DNA from: Gammaproteobacteria bacterium
Lineage (GTDB): Bacteria; Pseudomonadota; Gammaproteobacteria; Steroidobacterales; Steroidobacteraceae
Direction: 5' to 3'
Length of the DNA: 61,190 bases
NCBI GenBank assembly: GCA_016874055.1
Contig: VGVG01000007.1
Span: 1 to 61,190, forward strand
Below are positions 43,180-53,319 of the stretch, piece by piece. A program made the translations under genes and the position numbers. The notes under the pieces are model-generated. The model had not been told where the DNA came from and made no database searches. It was given only the letters and a program-made list of their open reading frames with translations. The number at the start of each line of letters is the position of its first letter. The first letter of the stretch is position 1.

Positions 43180-44964
43180 ATGACCGATCCGTCCCTGTTA
43201 GAGCGCCCGAAAGCAAAATCCGTTCGTCCGCTCGCTGCGCTCTGGCCCTTCCTAAAACCCTACCGTCGCGTGCTCGGCTGGGCGATAGTGGCACTGCTGC
43301 TCGCCTCAGGCTCCATGCTCGCGCTGCCCGTTGCGCTGTCGCAGCTGGTCGATAAGGGTATGAGTGCGGGCAACTCCCAGACGGTCAACATCTATTTCAT
43401 CGCGTTTTTGGGCGTCGCAGTGCTGTTCGGTGCTTTCGCCGCGATGCGCTTTTATCTCGTTACCTGGCTCGGCGAGCGCGTCGTCGCCGACCTGCGCGAG
43501 GCTGTCTATCGCAATGTGATCCGCATGGACCCGTACTTCTTTGAGATTACGCGTACCGGCGAGGTGCTCTCGCGACTCACCACGGACACGACACTCGTGC
43601 AGTCGATCTCAGGCGTTGGCATCTCGATTGCACTGCGCTCGTCGATCAACCTCATGGGTGCCATCATCATGATGGCAGTAACGAGTATCAAACTGCTCGG
43701 ACTCATGCTCATTGCCATGCCCACCGTTATCGTACCGGTGGTTTCTTTGGGGCGTAAACTGCGCAAACTTTCGCGCTCCTCGCAAGACCGTATCGCCGAC
43801 ACGAGCGGTCTCGCCGGCGAGACTCTGAACGCCATCCAGACCGTGCAGGCCTTCACGCTCGAGTCGCTCAACACACGACGTTACGATACCGCCGTCGAGG
43901 AGAGCTTCAAGGTCGCCATCGTGCGCACGCGTGTACGCGCCTGGCTCACGGCGCTCTCGACCACGCTCGTCGTCGCTGCCATCACTATCGTCCTATGGTT
44001 TGGAGCGCACCAAGTGCTCTCTCAAGAGATGACTGGTGGCGAACTCGTGCAGTTCCTACTCTTTGCCGTCTACGCCGGAGTCGCTGCCGCCTCTTTGAGT
44101 GAAATGTGGAGCGAAGTACAACGCGCTGCAGGGGCCATGGAACGCCTTGTCGAACTGCAACGCGCCACGCCCGCCATTGTCACTCCGCAAAATCCCGTAT
44201 CCATGCCCGCGCTGCAGGCCAGAGCAAAGTCCGGGCACGTGCGCTTCGAAAACGTACGCTTCAACTACCCCTCCCGCCCCGAGGCGCCGGCACTCGATGG
44301 ATTCTCGATCGACATCAGGCCAGGCGAGACCGTCGCCTTCGTCGGCCCCTCGGGCGCCGGCAAAAGTACCACTTTCCAGTTATTACTGCGGTTCTATGAC
44401 CCGCAATCGGGTCACGTGATGATCGATGGCGTCGACATTTCGCAAGCCGACCCACACGCCGTTAGACAGCGCATCGGCCTTGTGCCACAGGACACCGTGC
44501 TCTTCGGCGCGAGTGCTCGAGAGAACATCCGCTACGGCCGACCTGATGCCTCCGATGAAGAAGTAGAAGCCGCTGCGCGCGCCGCAGCGGCCGATGATTT
44601 CATTCGCGCGCTGCCGGAGGACTACGAGACTTTCTTGGGTGAGCGCGGCACCCGGCTCTCGGGTGGGCAGCGTCAACGTATCGCCATCGCTCGGGCTATC
44701 CTAAAAAATCCACCGCTTCTGTTACTCGATGAAGCCACGAGCGCGCTTGATGCCGAGAGCGAGCAGGCGGTACAGAAAGCGCTCGAGCAACTCATGGCAA
44801 CACGCACCACGATCATCATTGCGCATCGCCTTGCGACCGTTCTCAAGGCTGATCGCATCGTCGTGATGGATCACGGGCGCATCATTGCGTTCGGTAGTCA
44901 CGAAGAACTCACCGTCTCAAACCCGCTCTACGCGCGCCTTGCAGCGTTACAGTTCGCGGCCTGA
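43180..44964 (+). CDS. ABC exporter, fused permease and ATPase (MsbA/LmrA type)
   Basis: The protein is 594 residues. Six membrane helices (RVLGWAIVALLLASGSMLAL; IYFIAFLGVAVLFGAFAAMR; and others) are followed by an ATPase at about 350-590. The ATPase has Walker A GPSGAGKST, QRIGLVPQDTVLFGAS, signature LSGGQRQR, Walker B LLLLDEATSALD and H-loop IIIAHRLATV. It is a half transporter working as a homodimer, exporting lipid, peptide or drug. A -10-like TACAAT lies upstream at 43167-43172. A HAD hydrolase gene follows after 13 bases and may share the transcript. Confidence 0.95.
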   Translation: MTDPSLLERPKAKSVRPLAALWPFLKPYRRVLGWAIVALLLASGSMLALPVALSQLVDKGMSAGNSQTVNIYFIAFLGVAVLFGAFAAMRFYLVTWLGERVVADLREAVYRNVIRMDPYFFEITRTGEVLSRLTTDTTLVQSISGVGISIALRSSINLMGAIIMMAVTSIKLLGLMLIAMPTVIVPVVSLGRKLRKLSRSSQDRIADTSGLAGETLNAIQTVQAFTLESLNTRRYDTAVEESFKVAIVRTRVRAWLTALSTTLVVAAITIVLWFGAHQVLSQEMTGGELVQFLLFAVYAGVAAASLSEMWSEVQRAAGAMERLVELQRATPAIVTPQNPVSMPALQARAKSGHVRFENVRFNYPSRPEAPALDGFSIDIRPGETVAFVGPSGAGKSTTFQLLLRFYDPQSGHVMIDGVDISQADPHAVRQRIGLVPQDTVLFGASARENIRYGRPDASDEEVEAAARAAAADDFIRALPEDYETFLGERGTRLSGGQRQRIAIARAILKNPPLLLLDEATSALDAESEQAVQKALEQLMATRTTIIIAHRLATVLKADRIVVMDHGRIIAFGSHEELTVSNPLYARLAALQFAA

Positions 44965-44977
44965 GCTCATAGCCAAC

Positions 44978-45616
44978 ATGAGCCCGAAGGCGATCCTCTT
45001 CGACCTTGACGGTACGCTCATCGACTCAGCCCGTACTATCCTCGCAGGGTTCGAGCGCGCGCTCGAACGCGAAGGTCTACAAGCCGTCGTACCGCTCGAG
45101 CCGAGTCTAATCGGTCCGCCGCTTCCCAAAACACTCGCCACTCTCGCAGGCACCAGCGACCCTTGTGTTATCGCACGCCTCGCGATTGCCTACCGCGAGG
45201 CTTATGACGGCGGCGGCTACCTTCAGACCGAGGTGTATCCCGGCGTACCTGCCATGATCGAGGCACTCGCGACGCAGCGCATCGCACTGCACATCGTGAC
45301 CAACAAACGCATCGCGCCGACGCGATTAATTCTCGACCATCTCGGTTGGACGCGCTGGTTTCGAGGAATCTATGCACTCGATGCGCTAGAGCCCGCCGCG
45401 CCGCATAAGAGCGCGCTCGTCAGCGCTGTGATGCAACTCGAGTCACTTACGCAGACGCATACCTGGATGGTTGGAGATTCAGCAGAAGATCGCAGCGCCG
45501 CCGAAAGCAACGGTCTACGATTTTTCTCGGCGACTTGGGGCTACGGCGCAGCAGGCGCCGACGGGCTACGCTCGCCCGGCGACCTGCTGCTGCGGTTTGC
45601 TCACCACAGCGCCTGA
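44978..45616 (+). CDS. HAD-superfamily hydrolase, Gph-like phosphatase
   Basis: The ATG at 44978 gives 212 residues. Motif I is ILFDLDGTLIDSA with the catalytic aspartates, motif II is HIVTNKRIAPTR, motif III is the lysine in APHKSALV and motif IV is WMVGDSAEDRSAAESNG. A helical cap lies between motifs I and II (C1 type). It resembles phosphoglycolate phosphatase and PpaX-like enzymes, but the substrate is open. Confidence 0.92.
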   Translation: MSPKAILFDLDGTLIDSARTILAGFERALEREGLQAVVPLEPSLIGPPLPKTLATLAGTSDPCVIARLAIAYREAYDGGGYLQTEVYPGVPAMIEALATQRIALHIVTNKRIAPTRLILDHLGWTRWFRGIYALDALEPAAPHKSALVSAVMQLESLTQTHTWMVGDSAEDRSAAESNGLRFFSATWGYGAAGADGLRSPGDLLLRFAHHSA

Positions 45617-45643
45617 CAGCGTTACAGCCACCCTTGCCTTGCG

Positions 45644-46405
45644 CTAAATTCTCAATCCGCCGTCGACGTCAACGCAGCGACCGGTGAAGAAATCGTTCTC
45701 AACGATGAAAAGAGCTGCGTGGGCAATCTCGATCGCTTCGCCGAGTCGACGCAGCGGCACCTGCGCCGTGAGCTTGTCCAAAATCTCTGGGCGCATGGCT
45801 GCGAGGATATCAGTACGCGTATAGCCCGGCGCTATTGAGCCTGTGCGAATGCGATAGCGCGCCAACTCTTTAGCCCACACTTCGGCCATGGCCGCAACAC
45901 CCGACTTGGTTGCCGAGTAGTTTGTCTGACCCGGGTTACCGTGACGCGAGACGCTTGAGATGTTAACGATTACGCCGCCCTGCCCACGCTTTACCATGCG
46001 CTCGGCCGCCTCACGACCACAAAGAAATACCCCAGTGAGGTTGATATCTATGACAGCCTGCCACTGATCGAGCGTCATCTTACCTGTCACCGCGCCGTCT
46101 TTAACCTTGATGAGCAGCCCATCCTTCACGATACCCGCGTTGTTGATCAGCACATCGATACCGCCAAAGTCAGCAGTAACCGCATCCATGCCCACCGCGA
46201 CTGCATTTTCTTGCGTAACGTTAACGATATACCCATGCGCCCTTACGCCATGAATAGCGCACTGACGCACAGTCTCATCGAGATCCCCTTGGTTGAGGTC
46301 GAAGAGCGCAAGGTTCGCGCCGCGGTCAGCGAAGGTCTTGGCCATTTCGCGCCCGATTCCGCGACCGCCACCCGTAATGATGACCGTCTTGCCTCTGACC
46401 TGCAT
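45644..46405 (-). CDS. Short-chain dehydrogenase, FabG-like
   Basis: The protein is 253 residues with GGGRGIGRE for NAD(P) binding, FDLNQGDLDE, DVLINNAGIV, catalytic SSVSRHGNPGQTNYSATK and IAPGYTRTDILAAM. The acid residue after the nucleotide fold's second strand (LFDLNQ) suggests NAD(H) preference. It resembles 3-oxoacyl-ACP or 3-hydroxyacyl-CoA dehydrogenases, so lipid or aromatic beta-oxidation is likely. It has no operon partner on its strand. Confidence 0.92.
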   Translation of the reverse strand: MQVRGKTVIITGGGRGIGREMAKTFADRGANLALFDLNQGDLDETVRQCAIHGVRAHGYIVNVTQENAVAVGMDAVTADFGGIDVLINNAGIVKDGLLIKVKDGAVTGKMTLDQWQAVIDINLTGVFLCGREAAERMVKRGQGGVIVNISSVSRHGNPGQTNYSATKSGVAAMAEVWAKELARYRIRTGSIAPGYTRTDILAAMRPEILDKLTAQVPLRRLGEAIEIAHAALFIVENDFFTGRCVDVDGGLRI

Positions 46406-46458
46406 GTCGAACTCCCTGAATGACTCGTGCGAGAATACTGAAGTATACCGGAGGTTTC

Positions 46459-46995
46459 ATGCTCACCCTTCGACCGGCACGACGAGACGACTGTAGCGCC
46501 TTGGTCGAACTTGTCCGCGAGCTCGCCGACTACGAAAAACTACTCGATCAGGTAGACGCAACCGCCTCATCGCTGGAGGCCACCCTCTTCGATCCGCCTT
46601 CAGATAAGTTTCTACCCAAGGTATTTTCCGACGTCGCCGAGTGGAGCGAGGACGGTGCAACCGCGATTGCGGGGTTCGCGCTCTGGTTCTACAACTACTC
46701 AACTTTCCGTGGTCGACACGGTCTTTATCTCGAAGATCTCTACGTGCGTCCCTTCCTGCGCGGTCGCGGCATCGGCAAGGCGCTGCTCGTGAGCCTCGCC
46801 GATCGCTGCGTCAAAGAAAATCTCGCGCGTCTCGAGTGGAGCGTACTCGACTGGAATACGCCCGCCAGAAAGTTTTACGAATCACTCGGGGCGCATGGTC
46901 TCACCGATTGGGTTCCGTATCGGATTACGGGCGAGGCTTTGCAACGCCTCGCCGCTCAAGCGACTCACGTAACGCCAGTGCTGCCTCGACCGTAA
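46459..46995 (+). CDS. GNAT-family N-acetyltransferase
   Basis: The ATG at 46459 has a perfect site GGAGGT, so the upstream ATG at 46420 is not used. The 178-residue protein has the acetyl-CoA motif VRPFLRGRGIGKALL and FYESLGAH. LRPARRDDCSALVELVRELADYE at the start and HGLYLEDLYVRP in the core resemble spermidine/diamine acetyltransferase-like GNATs. The substrate is unknown. Its last 71 bases overlap the convergent Nudix gene. Confidence 0.9.
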   Translation: MLTLRPARRDDCSALVELVRELADYEKLLDQVDATASSLEATLFDPPSDKFLPKVFSDVAEWSEDGATAIAGFALWFYNYSTFRGRHGLYLEDLYVRPFLRGRGIGKALLVSLADRCVKENLARLEWSVLDWNTPARKFYESLGAHGLTDWVPYRITGEALQRLAAQATHVTPVLPRP

Positions 46996-47692
46996 ACTCG
47001 CCGCGATCGAGTGCACCCTCGGCCTCGCTCGTCGAGAGACAATGGAATTCGCTAACCTCGCCATCTCGCCCCGCTGGCTCAAAGTCCTGCGGAAGATCGA
47101 GATCCGCCACGATGACGAGCTCGTCGTGTACGCCAAAGGTGGTTTCGCGCATGCTACGAATCACCGGTCCCGGAAAATCAACGCATCGTGCAAGGTACGC
47201 AGGTACGCCCGCCTCTTCCCACGCCTCACGTAGCGCCGTGCGGCGCGGTGATTCGCCCGCCGAGACACCGCCGGCTACCAAGTTGTCGAGCTTGCCGGGA
47301 TCGGCTCGTTTGAGGTTACTACGCCGCGCCACCCAGATGTGGCCATCGGCACGATAGCCATTCACATGTACGGCACGATTTTGCAGGCCAAGTGATCGAA
47401 ACGCGCCACGCTCGCAGCGCGCAATTTCTTCGCCTGACTCATTGAGCAGCGCGGAGAGTTCATTGCGCCAATCGGCGATGAGCCCGAGTTTTCGTAGCTG
47501 CAAGGCGAGCGCTTGTAACGCTCGGCTACGTCCAGCTTTAGATGAACCGCGTTCGCGAAGTTTGAATCCGATGTCTGCCGACTCTATGCCCTTGGAATCA
47601 GCCAAGACCTTCGCTACGTCGTGTCGCAAGCGACCACGTATGGCGCCTCCTACCCAGAACGGCAGATAAGAACTTGTGAGATCGACGCTCAC
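46925..47692 (-). CDS. Nudix hydrolase with DUF4743-like N-terminus
   Basis: The protein is 255 residues from a GTG at 47692. The N-terminal 110 residues (VDLTSSYLPFWVGGAIRGRLR, WRNELSALLNESGEEIARCER) are the DUF4743 region. The Nudix box GGVSAGESPRRTALREAWEEAG follows, with the REAWEE core. VHDELVIVADLDLPQDFEP and a short end follow. This arrangement is that of the plant Nudix-20/24-type and Tnr3 N-terminal hydrolases, which can act on damaged thiamine diphosphates. The 3' coding overlap with the acetyltransferase is long for convergent genes. Confidence 0.9.
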   Translation of the reverse strand: MSVDLTSSYLPFWVGGAIRGRLRHDVAKVLADSKGIESADIGFKLRERGSSKAGRSRALQALALQLRKLGLIADWRNELSALLNESGEEIARCERGAFRSLGLQNRAVHVNGYRADGHIWVARRSNLKRADPGKLDNLVAGGVSAGESPRRTALREAWEEAGVPAYLARCVDFPGPVIRSMRETTFGVHDELVIVADLDLPQDFEPAGRDGEVSEFHCLSTSEAEGALDRGEFTVEAALALRESLERRGVAKPRP

Positions 47693-47699
47693 GTAACCA

Positions 47700-48488
47700 T
47701 TAGTCGCGCAGGAAGTCCACTACGGCCGTCGTGAACTCGACGGCCTGTTCTACGTTGGAGAGGTGCGCAGCGTCAAGAACAAGCAGATCCGCACCTGAAA
47801 TACCTTCGGCGAGCTCCTCGGCCCGCTCGATCGAGGTGGCGAGATCTTGGGCACTGCTGATGACGAGCGTCGGCGCCTGAACATCGACGAGCCGCGCACG
47901 CAGATCGACCTCACGCAGCGCCGAGCAGGCCTCGATGTAACCTTGGACCTGCGTATCGGCCAGCAGACTTTTAACCCGCTCCACCTCAGCGGACTCACGC
48001 TCCCGAAACCCCGCCGAGAACCAGCGCTCGGGAATCGCCGCAAAAAGCGGCGCCAGCCCTTGCGTGCGTGCAGTCTCGATGCGCTCATCCCATATCGAGG
48101 GCGGCGAGAACACCGCCGCCGTATTGGCAAGACCGAGACGCAGCACACGACGAGGCGCCGTCACCGCTACCTGCAGCGCAATCACCCCGCCGATGGATAA
48201 CCCACACCAATGCGCACGATCGATGCGTAAGGCATCAAGCACACCGAGCGCATCATTCGCCAAATCTTGGACGGTGCAGGCACGCGGCGCGCCGTCTTTA
48301 AGTCTCGAGTCGCCGTGACCACGAAGGTCGACACGAATGACCCGAAAGAACCGCTCGAACTCAGGGAGCTGAGCCTGCCAGGTTCCGCTGCTTGCACCGA
48401 GCGGATGCAACAACACGAGTGCCGGAGCGTGATTACGCCCCGACACCCGATAATGGATCCCTCGGTCGGTCTTGCCTTCGATACTCAA
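47700..48488 (-). CDS. Alpha/beta hydrolase, 3-oxoadipate enol-lactonase-like
   Basis: The start is uncertain: TTG at 48488 gives LSIEGKTDRGIHYRVSG, the usual first strand, while a GTG at 48521 would overlap the cytochrome gene. The nucleophile elbow is GLSIGG, oxyanion region LVLLHPLGASSGTWQAQL, acid in SSAQDLATSIE and histidine in DAAHLSNVEQA. This set resembles PcaD-type enol-lactonases and related esterases. It lies eight bases before the Nudix gene on the same strand, both probably co-transcribed with cytochrome c'. Confidence 0.86.
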   Translation of the reverse strand: MSIEGKTDRGIHYRVSGRNHAPALVLLHPLGASSGTWQAQLPEFERFFRVIRVDLRGHGDSRLKDGAPRACTVQDLANDALGVLDALRIDRAHWCGLSIGGVIALQVAVTAPRRVLRLGLANTAAVFSPPSIWDERIETARTQGLAPLFAAIPERWFSAGFRERESAEVERVKSLLADTQVQGYIEACSALREVDLRARLVDVQAPTLVISSAQDLATSIERAEELAEGISGADLLVLDAAHLSNVEQAVEFTTAVVDFLRD

Positions 48489-48493
48489 AAATT

Positions 48494-48964
48494 TCAGTCG
48501 GCCTTGAACTTGTCGTGGCACGCCTTACAGCTTGCACCCACCGCAGCGAAGGCGGGCTTGATGACCTCAAGGTCACTACCGCGCGCGGTTGTGGCAAGCG
48601 TCGCCATCTTCGACCGCATGTCGCGCATTAAACGCAGGAACTCGCCCTGCTGCTGCCAGAGCTCAGCCTTAGCCTTACTATTTGGAGTGATCGAACCAGT
48701 CGGGAATAGCTCCGGCACGTAATTGGCGATAAACGCGGCGCGCTCGGCGGCCACGCGAAAGGTGTTGGCGTCGTAGGGCGCACGACCCGAAGCCTGCGCG
48801 CCCATGAGCCCCATTTGCGCGCCGAGTACTGTATAGGCCGACTGACGAAGCTTCACTTGCTGGGCCGCCTGGGCGTCCTGCGCCAAGGCCAAACCCGACC
48901 CCGCGAAAATCATCGTCACTGCTACCAAAACGACACGAGCGAGCTCCATTCGAGCTGCGGTCAT
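48494..48964 (-). CDS. Cytochrome c'
   Basis: The ATG at 48964 follows AAGGAGTGG. The 156-residue protein has a signal peptide (VVLVAVTMIFAGSGLALA) and a four-helix mature part with VKLRQSAYTVLGAQMG and VAAERAAFIANYVPELF. The haem site CKACH lies near the C-terminus in ASCKACHDKFKAD, the hallmark of class II cytochromes c. These proteins bind NO and protect against nitrosative stress. The upstream bipA is divergent with 137 bases between. Confidence 0.94.
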   Translation of the reverse strand: MTAARMELARVVLVAVTMIFAGSGLALAQDAQAAQQVKLRQSAYTVLGAQMGLMGAQASGRAPYDANTFRVAAERAAFIANYVPELFPTGSITPNSKAKAELWQQQGEFLRLMRDMRSKMATLATTARGSDLEVIKPAFAAVGASCKACHDKFKAD

Positions 48965-49101
48965 GAGCCACTCCTTGAGGGAAAAGGTTGAGCCACGGCA
49001 GGCGGATCGGAGTCTACACCGAACCTGCATCGCGGTCGCAACCACAGCGCGGCTCTGGTACGCTCCGCGCCCTTTTAAGTGCTGCGACCTGCCCACCCCT
49101 C

Positions 49102-50946
49102 ATGTTCACTGCGCGTCCGATCCGTAACATCGCAATTATCGCCCACGTCGACCACGGGAAGACCACGCTTGTCGACTGCCTCCTTAAACAATCGGGCACC
49201 TTCGCGGCGCACGAGCGCGTCGCCGATCGCGTCATGGACTCAAACGATCTTGAGCGCGAGCGCGGCATCACCATCCTCGCCAAAAATTGCGCCATCGAAT
49301 ATCAAAGTACGCGAATTAACATCGTCGATACGCCGGGCCACGCCGACTTCGGTGGTGAAGTCGAGCGCGTGCTCTCCATGGTTGATGCTGTACTGCTACT
49401 TGTCGATGCCGTTGAAGGCCCCATGCCGCAGACACGCTTCGTCACGCGTAAGGCGCTCGCGCTCGGTCATAAGGCTATCGTGGTTGTAAATAAAATCGAC
49501 CGCCCCGGCGCCCGCGCCAACTGGGTGATCGATCGTACCTTCGAACTCTTCGACAAACTGGGCGCCACCGATGCCCAGCTCGACTTCCCCATCGTCTACG
49601 CCTCGGCGCTGCAAGGTTGGGCGACCGCCGACCTGAAAAAACCCGCTTTCGACATGACCCCCCTCTTCGAGGCGATCCTGCGGTACGTGCCGCCCCCGCC
49701 CACCGAAGTCGATGCACCTTTGCAGTTACAGATCTCGCAGCTCGACTATAACCCCTACGTCGGTCGTATCGGCATCGGTCGCATCCGTCGCGGTACGACT
49801 AAGCCAGGTCGTAACGTGGCGCTGCGCTGGGGCGATGACGATCGGGGTACCGGAAAGATCGGGCAGATCCTGAGCTTCCGTGGTCTCGAACGTTTGCCGA
49901 TAAATGAGGCCTCGGCGGGCGACATCGTCGCAGTCACGGGTATCGACGAAGTGAATATCGGTATCACCCTTTGTGATATCGAAAATGCCGACGGCCTGCC
50001 GCCCATTAAGGTGGATGAGCCTACGCTCTCCATGACCTTTCAGGTCAACACCTCACCGCTTGCAGGGCGCGAGGGTAAGTACGTTACGAGTCGGCAGATC
50101 CGCGATCGCCTACATCGCGAGCTGCAGAGTAACGTAGCGCTACGCGTGGAGGACACGGGCGAAGCCGATGCCCTCCGCGTCTCGGGTCGCGGCGAACTAC
50201 ATCTGACCATTCTCATCGAAAACATGCGACGAGAAGGCTACGAACTCGCCGTCGGCAAGCCGCAGGTGCTGAAGCGCGTCGTCGACGGCGTGACGCAAGA
50301 GCCTTTCGAAGCGCTCACCATCGATATCGACGAAAGGTATCAGGGTGCCGTGATGTCCGAGCTCGGCACGCGACGCGGCGAGCTTATCGATATGGCCGTC
50401 GAGGGCGATCCTACCGGACGCGGTCAGGGGCGCGTGCGCCTCGAGTACCGCATTCCGGCGCGCGGACTCATCGGTTTTCAGGGTGAGTTCATGACCATGA
50501 CCTGCGGCACGGGCCTCATGAGTCATATCTTTGACGGACACGATGTAGTGAAGGGCGAGATCCCCGAGCGCCACAACGGTGTGCTCATTAGTAACGAAGG
50601 AGGCGCGGCGGTCGCCTACGCCCTTTTCACCCTGCAAGAACGCGGCCGGCTCTTTGTCAATCACGGCTCAAAGGTGTACGAAGGTATGATCATCGGCATT
50701 CATAGCCGAGATAACGATCTCGTCGTCAACCCTATTAAAGAAAAAAAGCTCACGAATGTACGCGCAGCCGGCAAGGACGATGCACTGCTGCTGACGCCGC
50801 CCATTGCGCTTACACTCGAGTACGCGGTCGAGTTTATCAACGAAGACGAACTCGTCGAAGTGACGCCCGAATCAATCCGCTTACGCAAGCAGTTGTTGAA
50901 GGAACACGAGCGTAAGCGAGCCTCACGAGGGGCCAAGAGCGACTGA
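49102..50946 (+). CDS. bipA: Translational GTPase BipA/TypA
   Basis: The ATG at 49102 gives 614 residues, the usual BipA length. The GTPase domain has [41 protein letters not shown] and [12 protein letters not shown]-like domains follow, then [19 protein letters not shown] and the BipA-specific C-terminal domain ([28 protein letters not shown]). It associates with 70S ribosomes or 50S assembly and matters under cold and stress. It converges with the DUF1295 gene after four bases. Confidence 0.97.
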   Translation: MFTARPIRNIAIIAHVDHGKTTLVDCLLKQSGTFAAHERVADRVMDSNDLERERGITILAKNCAIEYQSTRINIVDTPGHADFGGEVERVLSMVDAVLLLVDAVEGPMPQTRFVTRKALALGHKAIVVVNKIDRPGARANWVIDRTFELFDKLGATDAQLDFPIVYASALQGWATADLKKPAFDMTPLFEAILRYVPPPPTEVDAPLQLQISQLDYNPYVGRIGIGRIRRGTTKPGRNVALRWGDDDRGTGKIGQILSFRGLERLPINEASAGDIVAVTGIDEVNIGITLCDIENADGLPPIKVDEPTLSMTFQVNTSPLAGREGKYVTSRQIRDRLHRELQSNVALRVEDTGEADALRVSGRGELHLTILIENMRREGYELAVGKPQVLKRVVDGVTQEPFEALTIDIDERYQGAVMSELGTRRGELIDMAVEGDPTGRGQGRVRLEYRIPARGLIGFQGEFMTMTCGTGLMSHIFDGHDVVKGEIPERHNGVLISNEGGAAVAYALFTLQERGRLFVNHGSKVYEGMIIGIHSRDNDLVVNPIKEKKLTNVRAAGKDDALLLTPPIALTLEYAVEFINEDELVEVTPESIRLRKQLLKEHERKRASRGAKSD

Positions 50947-50950
50947 GCGA

Positions 50951-51721
50951 TCAGTCTTTTCGCGGCCCCGGGATGAACGCGTTGGTGCGTCGGATGTACT
51001 CAGCATAGGACGGGCGACGCTCACCAATGTCTTTCTCGAGGAGGACCAGACCCGACACGCGCAGTAGCAGCACGGTCATGATCACGGGGCCGAGGACGCT
51101 CCACCACGCCCCACCGGCTACGGCGATGAGATAAAAGCCCCACCACTGCGCGCAGTCGCCAAAGTAATTGGGGTGGCGCGTGTAGCGCCAAAACCCGCGG
51201 TCCATCACCTTACCGGAATTGGCGGGATCGCGCTTAAAACGCGAGAGCTGCCAATCGCCTCCTGCTTCAAAAAGAAAGCCCACGATCCAGAGCGCGAGCC
51301 CGAGGTAATCGAGCACGCCGAGCGGCGCCTGACTGCCCACAGCGCCATGTAAGGGCATCGAGATTAACCAGGCGAGGATCGCTTGGAACGCGAACACGCG
51401 ATAAACGCTGCTGAAGGCAAAGTTTGGTTGGTTACGCGCTCGGATCGCCTGATAGCGGCGGTCTTCTCCGTGACCCCAGTTACGGGCCGTGATGAAGATC
51501 GACAGCCGTAGCGCCCAGATCGTGACGAGTACAAAGAGCAACCTGCCGCGAACCGTCTCGGGCGGGAAGCCGGCATACACCGCAATCGCCACCAGGAACA
51601 TCAGCGACCAGAGAGAGTCGACCACGTCCACGTTGCGACGGGGTAGGGAGATAAGCCAGCCGAGGATGGCAAGCCCCAGCATGTAGGGCAGCGCGCTGAC
51701 GTAGAGCCCAAGGTCAAACAT
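50951..51721 (-). CDS. DUF1295 membrane protein (steroid 5-alpha-reductase fold)
   Basis: The ATG at 51721 has a site AAGGAG in the upstream sequence. The 256-residue chain has about six membrane helices and ends with the DUF1295 signature: KVMDRGFWRYTRHPNYFGD, with a WWGFYLIAVAG helix after it. ERRPSYAEYIRRTNAFIPGPRK ends the chain. The RHPNYFG motif binds NADPH in steroid 5-alpha reductase and isoprenylcysteine methyltransferase-like proteins. The substrate in bacteria is unknown, probably a lipid or isoprenoid. Confidence 0.92.
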   Translation of the reverse strand: MFDLGLYVSALPYMLGLAILGWLISLPRRNVDVVDSLWSLMFLVAIAVYAGFPPETVRGRLLFVLVTIWALRLSIFITARNWGHGEDRRYQAIRARNQPNFAFSSVYRVFAFQAILAWLISMPLHGAVGSQAPLGVLDYLGLALWIVGFLFEAGGDWQLSRFKRDPANSGKVMDRGFWRYTRHPNYFGDCAQWWGFYLIAVAGGAWWSVLGPVIMTVLLLRVSGLVLLEKDIGERRPSYAEYIRRTNAFIPGPRKD

Positions 51722-51893
51722 CAAGGAGTCTCCTTATGAAAAGAGATCGATAAGCGGGCACTGAAGATTCCCCCAGTCCGGCGACAAAGTGTGATCCGAT
51801 CCTACGACACGGGGAAATCTACGGCGACTTGAAGTGCCGAGGTTACCCGAGGCATGCATGGCGATGCCACGTTTGGCACGAGTAGAATGAATG

Positions 51894-52616
51894 ATGGGTC
51901 GAATTTTTGAAGTCCGGAAAGCCACGATGTTCGCGCGCTGGAACAAGATGGCCAAACAGTTCGCGCGTATCGCCAAAGACATCAATATGGCAGTTAAGTC
52001 GGGAGGGCCCGATCCGCAGTCAAACCCGATGTTGAGGCGTATTTTACAGAATGCGCGCGCGATTAATATGCCTAAGGATAAGGTCGAGGCGGCGGTCAAA
52101 CGCGCCTCCGGACGTGACGCCGCGAGCTATGAAACGGTGATCTATGAGGGCTACGCCCCGCATGGGATTGCGCTGCTAGTAGAAACCGCAACCGATAATC
52201 CGACCCGCACGGTCGCAACGGTACGAAATGTTTTTCAGAAAGGCGGCGGGAACCTAGGTACAAGCGGCAGCGTGTCGTTCATGTTCCGCAAAATGGCGGT
52301 CTTCCGGCTCGACCCCTCTGGCATCGATCAAGACGACTTGGAGTTGTATCTCATCGATCATGGTCTTGATGAGATGGGCGAAAGTACCGGTGAGAAGGGC
52401 GAGCCGCAGCTGCTCATTCGGTGTGCGTTCGGGGATTTTGGGCACGTGCAGGATGCGCTCGATGCGCGCCGAATTACCCCGATCAAGGCCGAACATGAGT
52501 ACTTACCGATGACCCCGACAGAGCTCCCAGAGGCTCAGGCTGCGGAGGTGTTCGCCCTAATCGATAAGCTTGAGCAAGACGAGGATGTCCAAAGCGTATT
52601 TCATACGCTCGCCTAA
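51894..52616 (+). CDS. YebC/PmpR-family protein
   Basis: The second ATG at 51894 starts [19 protein letters not shown]. The 240-residue protein follows YebC throughout: [77 protein letters not shown] and [38 protein letters not shown]. The start [15 protein letters not shown] deviates from the usual GHSKWANIKH and marks the second YebC subtype. YebC proteins help ribosomes through polyproline or act as regulators. No Holliday-junction ruv genes follow. Confidence 0.94.
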   Translation: MGRIFEVRKATMFARWNKMAKQFARIAKDINMAVKSGGPDPQSNPMLRRILQNARAINMPKDKVEAAVKRASGRDAASYETVIYEGYAPHGIALLVETATDNPTRTVATVRNVFQKGGGNLGTSGSVSFMFRKMAVFRLDPSGIDQDDLELYLIDHGLDEMGESTGEKGEPQLLIRCAFGDFGHVQDALDARRITPIKAEHEYLPMTPTELPEAQAAEVFALIDKLEQDEDVQSVFHTLA

Positions 52617-53319
52617 CCAACGACGATCCGGCGAGCTGGTGCTCGGGGGACGGGTGACAGCGCCGGGCTAGGGGCTGGTCCAGAGGCGTAGATCCGAGGT
52701 CTTTCAATTTGATCGTACGTCTGTTCCGAAGCGGCAGCGGCCAGCGCGAAGAGACGGTCTCCCAGATTCCCTCGGCCTCGGAGGCCATTACCGACGATGT
52801 GGCGTTACGTGCCCCGGTTGGTCCGAAAATATCCTTAGGATGTGAGTTCTCGCCCTCTCGCGAGATGATTACCCGCAACCGCCTTGTCTCTTAGATGTCA
52901 GCTGGGTTTTAGATGTCAGCTGGGTTCGTTTTGAAAAACCTAGGGCGGAGGGCTACCCCGTCCTCGCCGTGCCATCTTGCCGGGCCACCTCCTATCCTTA
53001 TCCGGGCACTCCGGCCGATCGGCGCCCACCGACCACACCCCTACCTCAATACGCTCTAATCTAACATCTCTACCATTGCACATTGCAGCGCAGCGCGATC
53101 CGCCTGTGATCGGCGGTTCGATAAGGCGGCGGAGCGGGAGCGCGATAGTTTTACCTCTCAAGGGCCGTTCAAATCACCCAAAAAATCACCCAAAGATGAA
53201 TTAAATTACTTTAGGCGCATTCAGTCACGATACACCCTGTATTTTTGCGAGTGTGAAGAGCCTATTGGCTCAAAAATCTAGCACGAGATTTGTTACGACT
53301 TAGGGCCCTCCGGCTCATC
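52617..53319 (+). other. Gene-free stretch of about 700 bases
   Basis: No frame here looks like a protein, although frames of up to about 75 codons exist. The GC content falls after 53170 (runs such as ATGAATTAAATTACTTT). It holds one tandem duplication (52891-52926). No tRNA, terminator or mobile-element ends were recognised. It may be decayed DNA. Confidence 0.6.
52891..52926 (+). repeat. Perfect tandem repeat, 2 x 18 bp
   Basis: TTAGATGTCAGCTGGGTT occurs twice, directly adjacent (52891-52908 and 52909-52926). The unit was not seen elsewhere by eye. It may be a recombination or replication-slippage product, or a pair of protein-binding sites. Confidence 0.9.
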
